Of a stretch of 64,000 bases of DNA, positions 9,531-18,821 are shown one piece after another (position 1 is the first letter of the stretch; each line of letters starts with the position of its first letter). Origin of the DNA: Cupriavidus pauculus (lineage in GTDB: Bacteria; Pseudomonadota; Gammaproteobacteria; Burkholderiales; Burkholderiaceae); contig NZ_VZOW01000016.1 of assembly GCF_008801835.1 (NCBI RefSeq), forward strand, positions 62,001-126,000. Reading direction: 5' to 3'. The translations under genes were made by a program, and so were the position numbers. Under the pieces are notes generated by a model. It was not told the origin of the DNA. It did no database searches and was given only the letters and a program-made list of their open reading frames with translations.

Positions 9531-10490
9531 ATGAAAACCTCGGGTCTGGCTGAACTTGAATCGGTGCTGGCGGTGGCGCGCCATCGCAGTTTTCGGGCGG
9601 CGGCGAATGAACTGAGCGTGTCCACCTCGGCGCGCAGCCATGCCGTGGCCGCGCTGGAAGCGCGTCTTGGCGTGCGGCTGTTCCATCGCACCACGCGCAG
9701 CGTGGCGCTCACGGAAGCCGGCAGTGCGTTTGTGGGCAGCGTGGCGCCCGCGCTGGCCTCGATCCGCGAGGCCATGGCGCAGGCCGGCGACTTTCGCGAT
9801 ACGCCGTCGGGCACGCTGCGCATCAATACGTCGCTAGGCGCCGCGCATCAGGTGATGCCGGTGTTCGCGGCGTTCCTGCAACGCTATCCCGACATGAAGC
9901 TGGACATCGTTACCGAAAACAAGCTGGTCGATATCGTCGTGGAAGGATTCGATGCCGGCATCCGCCTGGCAGGCACCGTGCCGCAGGACATGATCGCGGT
10001 GCCGTTTGGCGATCGCCAGCGCTTTGCCGTGGTCGGCAGCCCGGCATATTTTGCGGACCATCGCAAGCCGCGCACGCCGGCCGATCTCAAGGCGCATCGC
10101 TGCATCCGCAGCCGCATGCCGAGCGGCGCGATCTACCACTGGGAATTCGAACGGCATGGGGAGGTCATGCGCTTTGACGGCGATGGCGCGCTGACGCTGG
10201 ACGATGCAGGCCTGATGTTGAAAGCGGTGCGCGCCGGCCTTGGGCTGGCCTATCTGACCGAATGGAACGTTGACGCCGATGTGCGGGCCGGCACGCTCGT
10301 GCGCGTGCTGGAGGACTGGACACCGCCGCTGGACGGGCTGTGTCTCTACTATCCCAGCCGTCGCCATGCTTCGGCCGGGATGCGCGCGCTGGTGGAACTG
10401 ATCCGCGAATTTGCCGATGCACAACGCAAACGCCCGGTGCGCGCGGTTCCCGCAATTCGCAAGCGCGCAAGCAAGGCGCGCAAATCGTGA
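9531..10490 (+). CDS. LysR-family transcriptional regulator
   Basis: 319 residues: an N-terminal winged helix-turn-helix (LAVARHRSFRAAANELSVST, then ALEARLGVRLFHRTTRSVAL) and a two-lobed effector domain. The phrasing of the HTH and VEGFDAGIRL place it in the CrgA/AaeR-like branch of LysR proteins. The C-terminus ends in a basic run (KRPVRAVPAIRKRASKARKS). It is divergent from the aldehyde dehydrogenase with about 110 bases between, and is probably its regulator. Confidence 0.9.
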   Translation: MKTSGLAELESVLAVARHRSFRAAANELSVSTSARSHAVAALEARLGVRLFHRTTRSVALTEAGSAFVGSVAPALASIREAMAQAGDFRDTPSGTLRINTSLGAAHQVMPVFAAFLQRYPDMKLDIVTENKLVDIVVEGFDAGIRLAGTVPQDMIAVPFGDRQRFAVVGSPAYFADHRKPRTPADLKAHRCIRSRMPSGAIYHWEFERHGEVMRFDGDGALTLDDAGLMLKAVRAGLGLAYLTEWNVDADVRAGTLVRVLEDWTPPLDGLCLYYPSRRHASAGMRALVELIREFADAQRKRPVRAVPAIRKRASKARKS

Positions 10491-10545
10491 GGCGTTGCGC
10501 CGTCTGTGCGGCGGCGCGGCGCCTCGCCGCTTGCCGCCGCGCTTG

Positions 10546-12888
10546 CTAGAGCGCCAGCACGATCTTGCCGCCGCGCATCGCGCGCGAGCAGCATGACATC
10601 ATGCGGTCGTTGGCGTCGCGCTCGGCGCGCGTCAGTACCACGTCGCGATGATCAACGTCGCCGGCCAGGACGCGCACCTCGCACGACCCGCACAGCCCTT
10701 CCTCGCAGTCGCTTTGCACGTCGATATTCGCGCAGCGCAGCGCCTGCAGTAGTGTCTGCGTGGCAGGGACATCCAGCGTCAGGCCCGAATCCTTCAGTTC
10801 CACCGTAAATGGCTGTTCGCGGTCGGGATCGAGTGCGCCCAGCGTCGAGCTGAAGTGCTCGACGCGCAAGCTGTCTTCGGGCCATTGCGCGCAGCACGCC
10901 TGCAGCGCGTCGATCATGCGCGCCGGGCCGCATGCATAGATCTGCGTGTTGCCGTCAGGCGTGCCGAGGATTTGCGCGAAGTCGGCGCGCTGGCCCTCGT
11001 CGCGTACATGCGCCTGCAAGCGCGCACCGTGCAGCGCGGCGAGTTCGTCGAGCAGCGCCATCGCCGTGCGCGAGCGGCCGCAGTAATGAATCACGTAATC
11101 GATGCCGAGCGCTTTCGCTCGCCGCGCCATGGCGCTGATCGGCGTGACGCCGATGCCTCCGGCAATGAAGATCGCCTTGCGGCAGGTTTCGTCGAGCCGG
11201 AAGTGGTTGCGCGGGCCCCGCACCTTAACGCGATCGCCCACGCGCAGGCCGCCGTGAATCCACGTGGACCCGCCGCGGCTTTGCGCTTCGCGCAGCACGG
11301 CGATCTCGAATACGCCGAGATCGTCAGGATTGCCGCATAGCGAATATTGCCGCGAGATGCCGCTATTGCCGCATTCGACATCGATATGCGACCCGGCGCT
11401 CCAGCGCGGCAGCGCGCGGCCATCCGGCGCGGCGAGCCGGATCCTCAGCACATCGTCGGCTGCGCGCTCCAGCGCCTGCACGACCAGCGTGCGGCCCATC
11501 GACGCGCCGGACGGTTCGCCGATGCGCACCGCGTCGCGCGGCGCCAGGACGGCGGTATTTACGCGCTCCGGATTCTGCGCCGGATCCCATTCGACCCAGA
11601 GATGCTCGGGACCGCGGAACGACGTGTTGGGCACATAGGTGAAGCGCTGCTCGGCCAGTCGCAGATGCGGCAGCCGGCTGGTCAGCTCCTCAAGGAAAAT
11701 CTGCATTTCCATGCGCGCGAGGTTCTTGCCCATGCACTGGTGCGCGCCGTAGCCAAAGGTGAGCTGATCGCTGGCGTTGTCGCGGTGGATATCGAACAGG
11801 TCCGCATCGGCGAAATGGCGCTCATCATGGTTGGCCGACGAGGTCACGATCAGCAGCTTGCTGCCCGCCGTCAGCGCAATGCCGCCGACAATGGTGTCGC
11901 GCGTGACGACGCGTCGCCAGGCGGCCACGGAGCCGTTGTGGCGCAGGCATTCCTCCACCGCGTTGGGGATCAGCGCGGGATCCTCGCAGATCTCGCGCCA
12001 CACGTCGGGATGTTGCAGTAGTAGCTTGATCGCGTTGGCCGATGCATTGGCAGTGGTTTCGTGCGCGGCCACGATGCCAGCCATCATCATCGAATGCAGG
12101 TACGAGTCGGTCACCACCTCGGGCAGTTCGCGCTGCTTGCGCAGGCCGTACTGCATCCAGCCAGGCCCGGAAGGGTCCTCGCGCATCTTGTCGAGAATGC
12201 GCCCCGCCAGTTGCCAGAAATTGCCGACCGCGTGCGCCACGGCCACCTGTTCCTCGGGTTTCGGGCGGCCCCAGGTGTTCACCGTATGCGCGATGGAATA
12301 CTGGCGCAGCAGATCCATGTCTTCTTCGGGCACGCCAAGAAAATGCAGCGCCACGGTCAGCGGCACTTCCCAAAGCAACTGATCCACCAGATCGGCGCGC
12401 CCATCGTCGATAAAGCGATTCACGTATTCGCGCGTCAGGCGCCGCACCATCGGTTCGTGATGCGCCAGTTCGGCAGGGGTGAACGGTTCCATCAACGCGC
12501 GGCGGCGCGGCATGTGCGCCGGTTCGTCCTCGTTGACCAGCGTGCGGTTCATCGCGTAGCCGTACGACGCCAGCACCGCATTTGCCTCTTTACCGGTCGG
12601 GGTGATTTTTTCGAGTGCGATGGCGGGGCTGAACGTGATGTTGTCGCGAAAGATCGCTTTGATGTCGTCGTAGCGCGTGACCACCCAATAGCCGAGCTTC
12701 GGGCTGTAGAACACGGGCTCCTGCTCGCGCGACCAGCGCACGTAGTCGGGCGGATCCTGCTGGTAGCCGTCCTCGAATGGATCGAACGCCGCCGCATTGT
12801 GGCTGACCGGACAGCCATTGGGCGCGCGCAGGCCCGAGTGGTCGACGGGACAGCCCGCGCGCTGCGCAGGCGGGAAAGCTTGGGACAT
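10546..12888 (-). CDS. Self-sufficient cytochrome P450 fused to FMN reductase and [2Fe-2S] ferredoxin (CYP116B/P450-RhF type)
   Basis: One 780-residue chain carries the whole electron path. Residues ~1-450 are the P450: oxygen-binding helix AGIVAAHETT, ExxR in EECLR, and the heme loop FGYGAHQCMG with Cys385 as thiolate. Residues ~470-680 are a phthalate-dioxygenase-reductase-like module with a flavin site (SRQYSLCG) and a nicotinamide site (IAGGIGVTPI). The C-terminal ~90 residues are a plant-type ferredoxin (CEEGLCGSCEV and a later Cys in MMSCCSR). This is the known CYP116B architecture, which hydroxylates or dealkylates varied small molecules. The gene lies 68 bases after a Bug receptor gene in the same direction. 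The start at 12888 matches the family N-terminus. Confidence 0.96.
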   Translation of the reverse strand: MSQAFPPAQRAGCPVDHSGLRAPNGCPVSHNAAAFDPFEDGYQQDPPDYVRWSREQEPVFYSPKLGYWVVTRYDDIKAIFRDNITFSPAIALEKITPTGKEANAVLASYGYAMNRTLVNEDEPAHMPRRRALMEPFTPAELAHHEPMVRRLTREYVNRFIDDGRADLVDQLLWEVPLTVALHFLGVPEEDMDLLRQYSIAHTVNTWGRPKPEEQVAVAHAVGNFWQLAGRILDKMREDPSGPGWMQYGLRKQRELPEVVTDSYLHSMMMAGIVAAHETTANASANAIKLLLQHPDVWREICEDPALIPNAVEECLRHNGSVAAWRRVVTRDTIVGGIALTAGSKLLIVTSSANHDERHFADADLFDIHRDNASDQLTFGYGAHQCMGKNLARMEMQIFLEELTSRLPHLRLAEQRFTYVPNTSFRGPEHLWVEWDPAQNPERVNTAVLAPRDAVRIGEPSGASMGRTLVVQALERAADDVLRIRLAAPDGRALPRWSAGSHIDVECGNSGISRQYSLCGNPDDLGVFEIAVLREAQSRGGSTWIHGGLRVGDRVKVRGPRNHFRLDETCRKAIFIAGGIGVTPISAMARRAKALGIDYVIHYCGRSRTAMALLDELAALHGARLQAHVRDEGQRADFAQILGTPDGNTQIYACGPARMIDALQACCAQWPEDSLRVEHFSSTLGALDPDREQPFTVELKDSGLTLDVPATQTLLQALRCANIDVQSDCEEGLCGSCEVRVLAGDVDHRDVVLTRAERDANDRMMSCCSRAMRGGKIVLAL

Positions 12889-12956
12889 ACGGAACTCCAA
12901 CAGCGGAACAGCAAAGCGGCGCGGCAGCAGGGCGGCGCCGCGCGCGGCATGTCATG

Positions 12957-13937
12957 TCAGTCGAGCGAAATCTTCAGGTTGGCAATCAGCCGGGTCCAGC
13001 GTGCCGTTTCCGCGCGCAGCAGTTCGCTGAACTGCGCCGGCGAATTGCCAACCGGTTCCACGCCGAAGTCGACCAGCTTCTTGTTGATGGCCGGATCCTT
13101 CAGCGATGCCACCACCTGGCGGTTCAGCGTGTCGATCACGTCGGGCGGCGTCGCGGCGGGCGCCACCATGCCGACCAGCGCGGCCGCTTGCACGTTCTTG
13201 TAGCCAAGTTCGGCGAAGGTCGGCACGTCCGGCAACTGCGGCAGGCGCGTGGCGTTGGCCACGGCCAGAGGACGCACCTTGCCGCCCTTGATGAAGCCCG
13301 CGCCCGCGGCGTAGTCGACCATCATGGCCGGGATCTGGCCCGCCGCCACATCGGACAACGCCGGCGCCGCGCCGCGGTACGGCGCGTGCGTCATGGTCAG
13401 ATGGGCTTCCACCTTGAGCAGTTCCATGGCCAGATGGTGCGGGCTGCCCGCGCCGGCCGAACCGTAATTGACGCCGCCCGGCGTGGCCTTCACTTGCGCG
13501 ATGAATTCCTGCGCGGTCTTGGCCTGCGTGCCCGGGCCCACCACCAGGATCATCGGAAAGCGGCCCAGCAATGTCACGGGCGCCAGATCGCGCGTCGGGT
13601 TGTACGAAAGCGACTTGTACAGCGCGGGATTGAACACCAGTGTGCCGTTGTCGGCCGACAGCACGGTGTAGCCGTCAGCGCTCGCGCGAGCGGTTTCCGA
13701 CGCGCCAATCGCGGTGTTGCCGCCCGGCTTGTTGTCGACCACCACCGGCTGGCCGACGCGGCTCGACAGCCCCTGGCCGATCGTGCGCGCCAGAAAGTCC
13801 GAGCCGCCGCCGGCCGCATACGGCACGATCCAGCGGATCGGTTTCGATGGATAGGCGTCGGCGGCATGTGCCGTGGCGGCGCTCAGCGCCATGGCAAACG
13901 ACACGGCTAGCAGCGCAGCGGGCTGGAAGCGGGGCAT
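12957..13937 (-). CDS. Bug-family (TctC) tripartite tricarboxylate transporter receptor
   Basis: A 326-residue periplasmic binding protein with a clear signal peptide ending TAHAADAYPSKPIR. Family marks are PYAAGGGSDFLAR, the PGGNTAIG loop and YGSAGAGSPHHLAMELL. Such receptors bind carboxylates or aromatic acids for TctAB permeases, but no TctA or TctB is near. A good AGGAG ribosome site precedes the ATG at 13937. It is first in a unit with the P450 fusion and is divergent from an IclR gene, suggesting that the P450 substrate or product is its ligand (inference). Confidence 0.92.
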   Translation of the reverse strand: MPRFQPAALLAVSFAMALSAATAHAADAYPSKPIRWIVPYAAGGGSDFLARTIGQGLSSRVGQPVVVDNKPGGNTAIGASETARASADGYTVLSADNGTLVFNPALYKSLSYNPTRDLAPVTLLGRFPMILVVGPGTQAKTAQEFIAQVKATPGGVNYGSAGAGSPHHLAMELLKVEAHLTMTHAPYRGAAPALSDVAAGQIPAMMVDYAAGAGFIKGGKVRPLAVANATRLPQLPDVPTFAELGYKNVQAAALVGMVAPAATPPDVIDTLNRQVVASLKDPAINKKLVDFGVEPVGNSPAQFSELLRAETARWTRLIANLKISLD

Positions 13938-14038
13938 TGGATTGTCTCCTTGGTATTTGGCCGGATGGTGTTTGGCGCGTTTTGCGTAAATCATATACGC
14001 ATTGCGTAATCGTTGAATGAGGGTTAACCTCAGCGCCC

Positions 14039-14860
14039 ATGACGACTCCATCCGACCCGGCCGACGCCCCTGGCCTCGCGCGTCCGCGCGAACGACGTCA
14101 ACGCGTGCAGGCCGCCGAAACCGGCATGTCCGTGCTCAAGGCGCTGGCGCGCCTGGGCGGCCGCGCCAGCCTGACCGCCATCGCCGCGCAGATCGATGAA
14201 AGCCCGGCAAAGATGCATCGCTATCTGGTCAGCCTGATCGAAGCGGGATTTGTCGCGCAGGAGGCCGGCACGCAGCAGTACCACCTGGGCATCGAGGCCT
14301 TGCAGATCGGTCTGGCGGCGATGCGGCAGGCCGACCCGATCCGGCTGGCGGAAGCGTCGCTGGTGCGGCTGCGCGAGCGCCTGGAAGTGACCTGTTTTAT
14401 TGCGGTGATGGGCAACAAGGGCCCGACCATCGTGCGGATCGAGGAACCGGGTTTGCCGGTGATCGTGAATGCGCGCGTGGGATCGGTGATGCCGCTGCTG
14501 TGGTCGGCCACGGGACGCGTCTTTCTGGGCTTGCTAGACGATTCGACGGTGCAGGCGCTGGCTCAGGCGGAACTCGATGCGCTGACGCCGGAGCAGCGCA
14601 CCGGCCTCGATCGAGACGATCCGCTGGGCAAGCTGCGCGACGTGGTGCGTGCGCACGGCTGCGCCGCGGTGCGCGATACCAATTTGAAGGGCATCAGCGC
14701 GGTAGCCGCGCCGGTGCGCGATTACACGGGGCGCGTTTGCGCCGTGCTGACCGCGCTGGGCGCCACGGGCGGCTTCGATGCCGCGCTGGACGGCCCGATT
14801 GCCAACGCGGTACGCGACGAAGCCGGCACCATCAGCGCGCTGCTCGGCTTCTCCGCATAG
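14039..14860 (+). CDS. IclR-family transcriptional regulator
   Basis: 273 residues with the IclR winged helix (VLKALARLGGRASLTAIAAQ, then PAKMHRYLVSLIEAGFV) and effector domain (GNKGPTIVRIEE, RDTNLKGISAVAAPV). It starts about 100 bases from the divergent Bug receptor-P450 unit and is the likely regulator of that unit. The divergent gap holds AT-rich sequence around 13980-14010 suitable for promoters, but I could not define a single operator. Confidence 0.88.
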   Translation: MTTPSDPADAPGLARPRERRQRVQAAETGMSVLKALARLGGRASLTAIAAQIDESPAKMHRYLVSLIEAGFVAQEAGTQQYHLGIEALQIGLAAMRQADPIRLAEASLVRLRERLEVTCFIAVMGNKGPTIVRIEEPGLPVIVNARVGSVMPLLWSATGRVFLGLLDDSTVQALAQAELDALTPEQRTGLDRDDPLGKLRDVVRAHGCAAVRDTNLKGISAVAAPVRDYTGRVCAVLTALGATGGFDAALDGPIANAVRDEAGTISALLGFSA

Positions 14861-14898
14861 ATGCGTGGTATTGCAGCTGGAAAATGCGGACCGGCGGC

Positions 14899-15606
14899 TT
14901 ACTCGGGCCGCTTGGGAATATCCACCGCGCGTTGCACGGCCGGGCGCGCTACGAATGCGGCGAGCACACGCTGCACCTCGGGGAAGTTGTCGATGCCCAC
15001 CAGATCGCCGGCCTCATAGAAGCCCAGCAGATTGCGCACCCACGGGAGGGTCGCGATATCGGCGATGGTGTAGTCGTCACCCATGATCCACTGGCGGCCC
15101 TTGAGCCGCTCGTTCAGCACCTTCAGCAGGCGTTTGGCTTCGGCGACGTAGCGGTCGCGCGGACGCTTGTCCTCGTAGTCCTTGCCGGCGAACTTGTGGA
15201 AGAAGCCCACCTGGCCAAACATCGGGCCGATGCTGCCCATCTGGAACATGACCCACTGGATCGTCTCGTAACGCAAGGCGGGATCGGCGGACATGAATTT
15301 GCCGGTCTTTTCGGCCAGATAGATCAGAATCGCGCCCGATTCCCACAGCGCCAGCGGCTTGCCGCCCGGGCCGTTGGGATCGATGATCGTGGGAATCTTG
15401 TTGGTCGGATTCAGCGACAGGAATTCCGGCGAGGTCTGGTCGTTCCGGTCGAATCTGACCAGGTGCGGCTCGTACGGCAGACCGGTTTCTTCCAGCATCA
15501 GCGACACCTTGATGCCGTTGGGCGTGTTCAGCGAGTACAACTGCAGGCGGTCCGGATGCTGTGCCGGCCATTTGCGGGTGATCGGAAACGAGGACAGGGC
15601 GCTCAT
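14899..15606 (-). CDS. Glutathione S-transferase (YghU/YfcG-like, Nu class)
   Basis: 235 residues: thioredoxin-fold N-domain with LYSLNTPNGIKVSLMLEETG, where the TPNG motif is typical of YfcG/YghU-type proteins that bind glutathione through Thr/Asn rather than Ser/Tyr. Next come the cis-Pro segment NKIPTIID and the glutathione-gamma-Glu contact ALWESGAILIYLA. The all-helical C-domain contains the DDYTIADIATLPW capping motif. Proteins of this group show disulfide-bond reductase and peroxidase activity. It converges with the upstream IclR gene. Confidence 0.92.
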   Translation of the reverse strand: MSALSSFPITRKWPAQHPDRLQLYSLNTPNGIKVSLMLEETGLPYEPHLVRFDRNDQTSPEFLSLNPTNKIPTIIDPNGPGGKPLALWESGAILIYLAEKTGKFMSADPALRYETIQWVMFQMGSIGPMFGQVGFFHKFAGKDYEDKRPRDRYVAEAKRLLKVLNERLKGRQWIMGDDYTIADIATLPWVRNLLGFYEAGDLVGIDNFPEVQRVLAAFVARPAVQRAVDIPKRPE

Positions 15607-15781
15607 GGGGTTCGTCGGTCTCTTGTGGCGAAAGCGCTCATGTTAATGAATCCGTCGTCATCGTGCTTGGCGTTGTCACGTCGAGGGCGCGGATCGGGTG
15701 TACTCTTCGACGACGGCACGCCGCCGCCGGGCGGGATCTTCCACGCAAACTCGCGGCGAATTCCGCCGTACAGGAGCCCCC

Positions 15782-16664
15782 ATGACTTCCCTTGCATCTT
15801 CCCGCCGTCAGGCGTTTCGGCAGCGGATTGCCGCGAAGCAGGCGCTGCTGGTGCCCGGCGCGTTTAATGCGATGAGCGCGCGCGTGATCGAGGACCTGGG
15901 TTTTCAAGCGGTGTATCTGACCGGCGCGGGCGTCACCAACATGTCGTTTGGACTGCCCGATCTGGGCTTTGTCGGCCTGAGCGACATGGCCGAGCATACG
16001 GCGCGCGTGCGCGACGCCGTGACGCTGCCCTTGATCGTCGACGCCGATACGGGCTTCGGCAATGCCTTGAATGTGCATCACGCGGTGCGCACGCTGGAAC
16101 GCGCGGGCGCCGACGCGATTCAGCTCGAAGATCAGGTGATGCCGAAAAAATGCGGCCATTTTTCAGGCAAGCAGGTGGTGAGCGCCGGCGAGATGGTCGG
16201 CAAGATCCACGCGGCCACCGACGCGCGAGGACGCCAATTTCCAGATCATCGCGCGCACCGATGCGGCGGCCGTGCATCGTATCGAGGACGCGATCGAACG
16301 CGGCTACCGATTTGCCGAGGCGGGCGCAGATATCCTGTTCCTTGAAGCGATCGAGGATGTGGCCGATATCGAGCGGCTGCCCAACCTGTTTAATGCGCCG
16401 TTGCTGATCAATATCGTGATCGGCGGCAAGACGCCGGTACAGAACCGCGATGCGCTCGAGCAACTGGGCTATGGCCTGGTGCTCTATGCCAACGCCGCAC
16501 TGCAAGGCGCGGTGCGTGGCATGCAGACGGCGCTGGACCTGCTGCAGGCAAATGGCCAGATGGACGAGGATCCCGCAATCGTCGCGCCATTTGGTGAGCG
16601 TCAGCGGCTGGTCGGCAAACCGAAGTACGACGAGCTGGACGCGCGCTACCGCAGCGACGACTGA
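15782..16664 (+). pseudogene. PEP mutase/isocitrate lyase superfamily enzyme (oxaloacetate decarboxylase or methylisocitrate lyase-like), frameshifted
   Basis: Translation from the ATG at 15782 (behind AGGAG) gives a normal family N-terminus: VPGAFNAMSARVIEDLGF, DADTGFG, and the catalytic loop KKCGH. At about 16222-16228 the frame breaks. The continuation NFQIIARTDAAAVHRIEDAI and the rest to 16664 are read in another frame. Adding two bases to the run CGCGCG at 16222-16227 would restore DAREDANFQIIART, so a CG-dinucleotide contraction is the simplest explanation. If intact the product would be about 294 residues and cleave or decarboxylate a 2-oxo acid or its aldol. A true mutation and an assembly error cannot be separated here. 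Confidence 0.85.
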
Positions 16665-16740
16665 GGCTCCGTCACCGCCGTGCGCATGGCCTGGGGCGTG
16701 CCACGCGGCGGCGCGACGTCATGCGGACAAGCGGCTGGCG

Positions 16741-17220
16741 TCAGCCCCGCACCGCGGCCTCGATGGTGGCAATGTCGATCTTCTTCATCGTCATCATTGC
16801 GTTGAACGCGCGTTTGGCGGCCGCGGGGTCCGGACCCATCACGGCGTCGGTCAGCGCACGCGGCGTAATCTGCCATGACAGTCCCCAGCGGTCCTTGCAC
16901 CATCCGCAAGCGTTCTCCTGGCCGCCGTTGCTGACGATGGCATCCCACAAACGGTCCGTTTCGGCCTGGTCGTCGGTGGCGATCTGGAACGAGAACGCCT
17001 CGCTGTGCTTGAAATGCGGGCCGCCGTTCAGTCCGACGCACGGAATGCCGACGACCGTGAATTCCACCGTCAACACATCGCCTTCCTTGCCGTCGGGATA
17101 ATCGCCGGGCGCGCGATGCACGGCGCCGACCGAACTGTCCGGAAATGTCTTGGCGTAGAAATTCGCGGCGTCCAGGGCGTTTCGCTCAAACCACAGGCAG
17201 ATCGTGTTCTTGCTGGTCAT
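16741..17220 (-). CDS. PhnB-like VOC-family protein (3-demethylubiquinone methyltransferase-like fold)
   Basis: 159 residues with the features of the PhnB/glyoxalase-fold group: CLWFERNALDAANFYAKTFP at the N-terminus, VEFTVVGIPCVGLNGGPHFK in the middle and the CGWCKDRWGLSWQITPR hallmark before the C-terminal helix. These proteins are common and mostly without assigned reaction; despite database names they are unlikely to be methyltransferases. It stands alone between the frameshifted gene and a small lipoprotein gene. Confidence 0.88.
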   Translation of the reverse strand: MTSKNTICLWFERNALDAANFYAKTFPDSSVGAVHRAPGDYPDGKEGDVLTVEFTVVGIPCVGLNGGPHFKHSEAFSFQIATDDQAETDRLWDAIVSNGGQENACGWCKDRWGLSWQITPRALTDAVMGPDPAAAKRAFNAMMTMKKIDIATIEAAVRG

Positions 17221-17472
17221 TCCTGTCTCCTGAAAAGTTGCTCACACGGCATGCATCGCAGTACCGGCGACGCTGCTGTCCACATTGCGGGACATCGTTA
17301 GATAAGCCAGAACCGCAAATACGATCCGGCTCCGACAAATATAGCGAAGCTTCGCGGCAGCGGCGGATCGATATCGATGCTGCGCGCATGGGCGGGCGTT
17401 GGTTGTCGCCAATCATGCAACTAACGCGCCGGCCGCGGCTCCAAGCGCAATCAGGAAACGTCAGGGAATGTT

Positions 17473-17673
17473 ATGCGTAATGCGATGTGTAGGATCATGC
17501 GTCATGCCACACGGCGAGCGGTGGTGGGAAAAGCCGCACTCGTCGGCGTCGCTTTTCTTGTGCTGGGCGCCGTTGCCGGATGCGCCACGGCGCCCGGCCC
17601 GGACGGCCGGGAATCGAGCGTGACCGTCTACGGCACGGTCGATGCCGGCGTCAGCGTCACGCGCGACAGATAG
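17473..17673 (+). CDS. Small lipoprotein with porin-like C-terminal motif (66 aa)
   Basis: After a basic N-terminus a hydrophobic segment (VGVAFLVLGAVAGC) ends in a lipobox, so the mature protein would be a lipid-anchored peptide of about 27 residues. Its tail, SSVTVYGTVDAGVSV, closely resembles the first beta-strand of Burkholderiales trimeric porins (SSVTLYGxxDAG). I do not know a function. It could be a small envelope protein or the relic of a porin-derived gene. The preceding 250 bases hold two short palindromes (17344-17355 and 17368-17379) but no gene. Confidence 0.6.
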   Translation: MRNAMCRIMRHATRRAVVGKAALVGVAFLVLGAVAGCATAPGPDGRESSVTVYGTVDAGVSVTRDR

Positions 17674-17692
17674 CGCGCCGGGTCGCTGCGGA

Positions 17693-18757
17693 TCAACCGC
17701 GCAGCGCCTGCTCCAGCGCAGCCTGCAGCAACGCGCCATCGAGATCCTGACCGATCAGCACCACGCGCGTGCCGCGCGCTTCGTCGGCGCGCCAGGCGCG
17801 GTCAAAATAGCTGTCGAAGCGCTGGCCCACACCGTGCAGCACCAGCCGCATCGGCTTGCCCGGCAGCTCGGCAAAACCCTTTACGCGATAGATCGTGTGC
17901 TGTGCCACCAGCGCCTGCAGCGCGGCGATCAACGTGTCGCGCTCGACCGTGCCCGCCTGTACCACCACCGAATCGAATTCGTCGTGATGGTGATCGGCGT
18001 GGTCCGGGTCGTCGGCGCTGCCATGATGATCGATGCGCAGGTGAATCGTCTCTTCCGATGCGCGGTTAAGGCCCAACAGGCTGTTGACATCGAGCGAGCC
18101 GGCCCGCGCGGGGACGATCTTCACTTCGGCCGGGATCTCGGGCCGCACCAGGGCTTCCACCGCTGCGATCTGCGCGGTGTCCATCAGGTCGGTCTTGTTC
18201 AGGATCACCAGGTCCGCGCTGGCCAGTTGATCCTCGAACAGTTCATGCAGGGGCGATTCGTGATCGAGGTTCGGATCCGCGCGGCGCTGCGCATCGACGG
18301 CCAGCGGATTGGCGGCGAACTGTCCGGCAGCAGCGGCGGGGCCGTCGACCACGGTCACCACGGCATCGACGGTGAACGCATTGCGGATGCTGGGCCAGTG
18401 AAACGCCTGCACCAGCGGCTTGGGTAGCGCCAGGCCGGAGGTCTCGATCAGCACGTGATCGATCTGGTCGCGGCGTTCGAGCAGTTGCTCCATCACCGGG
18501 AAAAACTCTTCCTGCACCGTGCAGCACAGGCATCCATTGGCCAGCTCGTACAGTTGTCCGGTGGGCTCGCCCTGGTCATCGCAGCCGATGCCGCAACCCT
18601 TGAGAATCTCGCCATCGATGCCAAGCTCGCCAAATTCATTGACGATGACCGCAATGCGACGCCCATTGGCATTGTCGAGAATATGGCGCAGCAGGGTGGT
18701 CTTGCCGCTGCCGAGAAAGCCGGTAACGATGGTCGCTGGGATCTTTGCGGTTTGCAT
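17693..18757 (-). CDS. cobW: CobW-type GTPase (COG0523 metallochaperone, cobalamin-linked)
   Basis: 354 residues. The G domain has Walker A GFLGSGKTT near the N-terminus, the metal-binding GCLCC motif, DAVVTVVDG and the guanine-specificity motif NKTD. A His/Asp-rich stretch (DHHGSADDPDHADHHHDEF) precedes the CobW C-terminal domain. The cysteine-rich insert KGCGIGCDD is like that of CobW proteins from cobalamin clusters, which are thought to deliver cobalt or another metal. It lies 64 bases downstream of the TonB receptor gene, and both sit behind a cobalamin riboswitch, which supports a cobalt/B12 role. The ATG at 18757 gives the standard N-terminus. Confidence 0.9.
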   Translation of the reverse strand: MQTAKIPATIVTGFLGSGKTTLLRHILDNANGRRIAVIVNEFGELGIDGEILKGCGIGCDDQGEPTGQLYELANGCLCCTVQEEFFPVMEQLLERRDQIDHVLIETSGLALPKPLVQAFHWPSIRNAFTVDAVVTVVDGPAAAAGQFAANPLAVDAQRRADPNLDHESPLHELFEDQLASADLVILNKTDLMDTAQIAAVEALVRPEIPAEVKIVPARAGSLDVNSLLGLNRASEETIHLRIDHHGSADDPDHADHHHDEFDSVVVQAGTVERDTLIAALQALVAQHTIYRVKGFAELPGKPMRLVLHGVGQRFDSYFDRAWRADEARGTRVVLIGQDLDGALLQAALEQALRG

Positions 18758-18821
18758 GGAATCGTCTTTTTCGAGGAATGGAGGATAGTGGGGCAACAAG
18801 CGTTGGCCCGGCAATGCGGCT

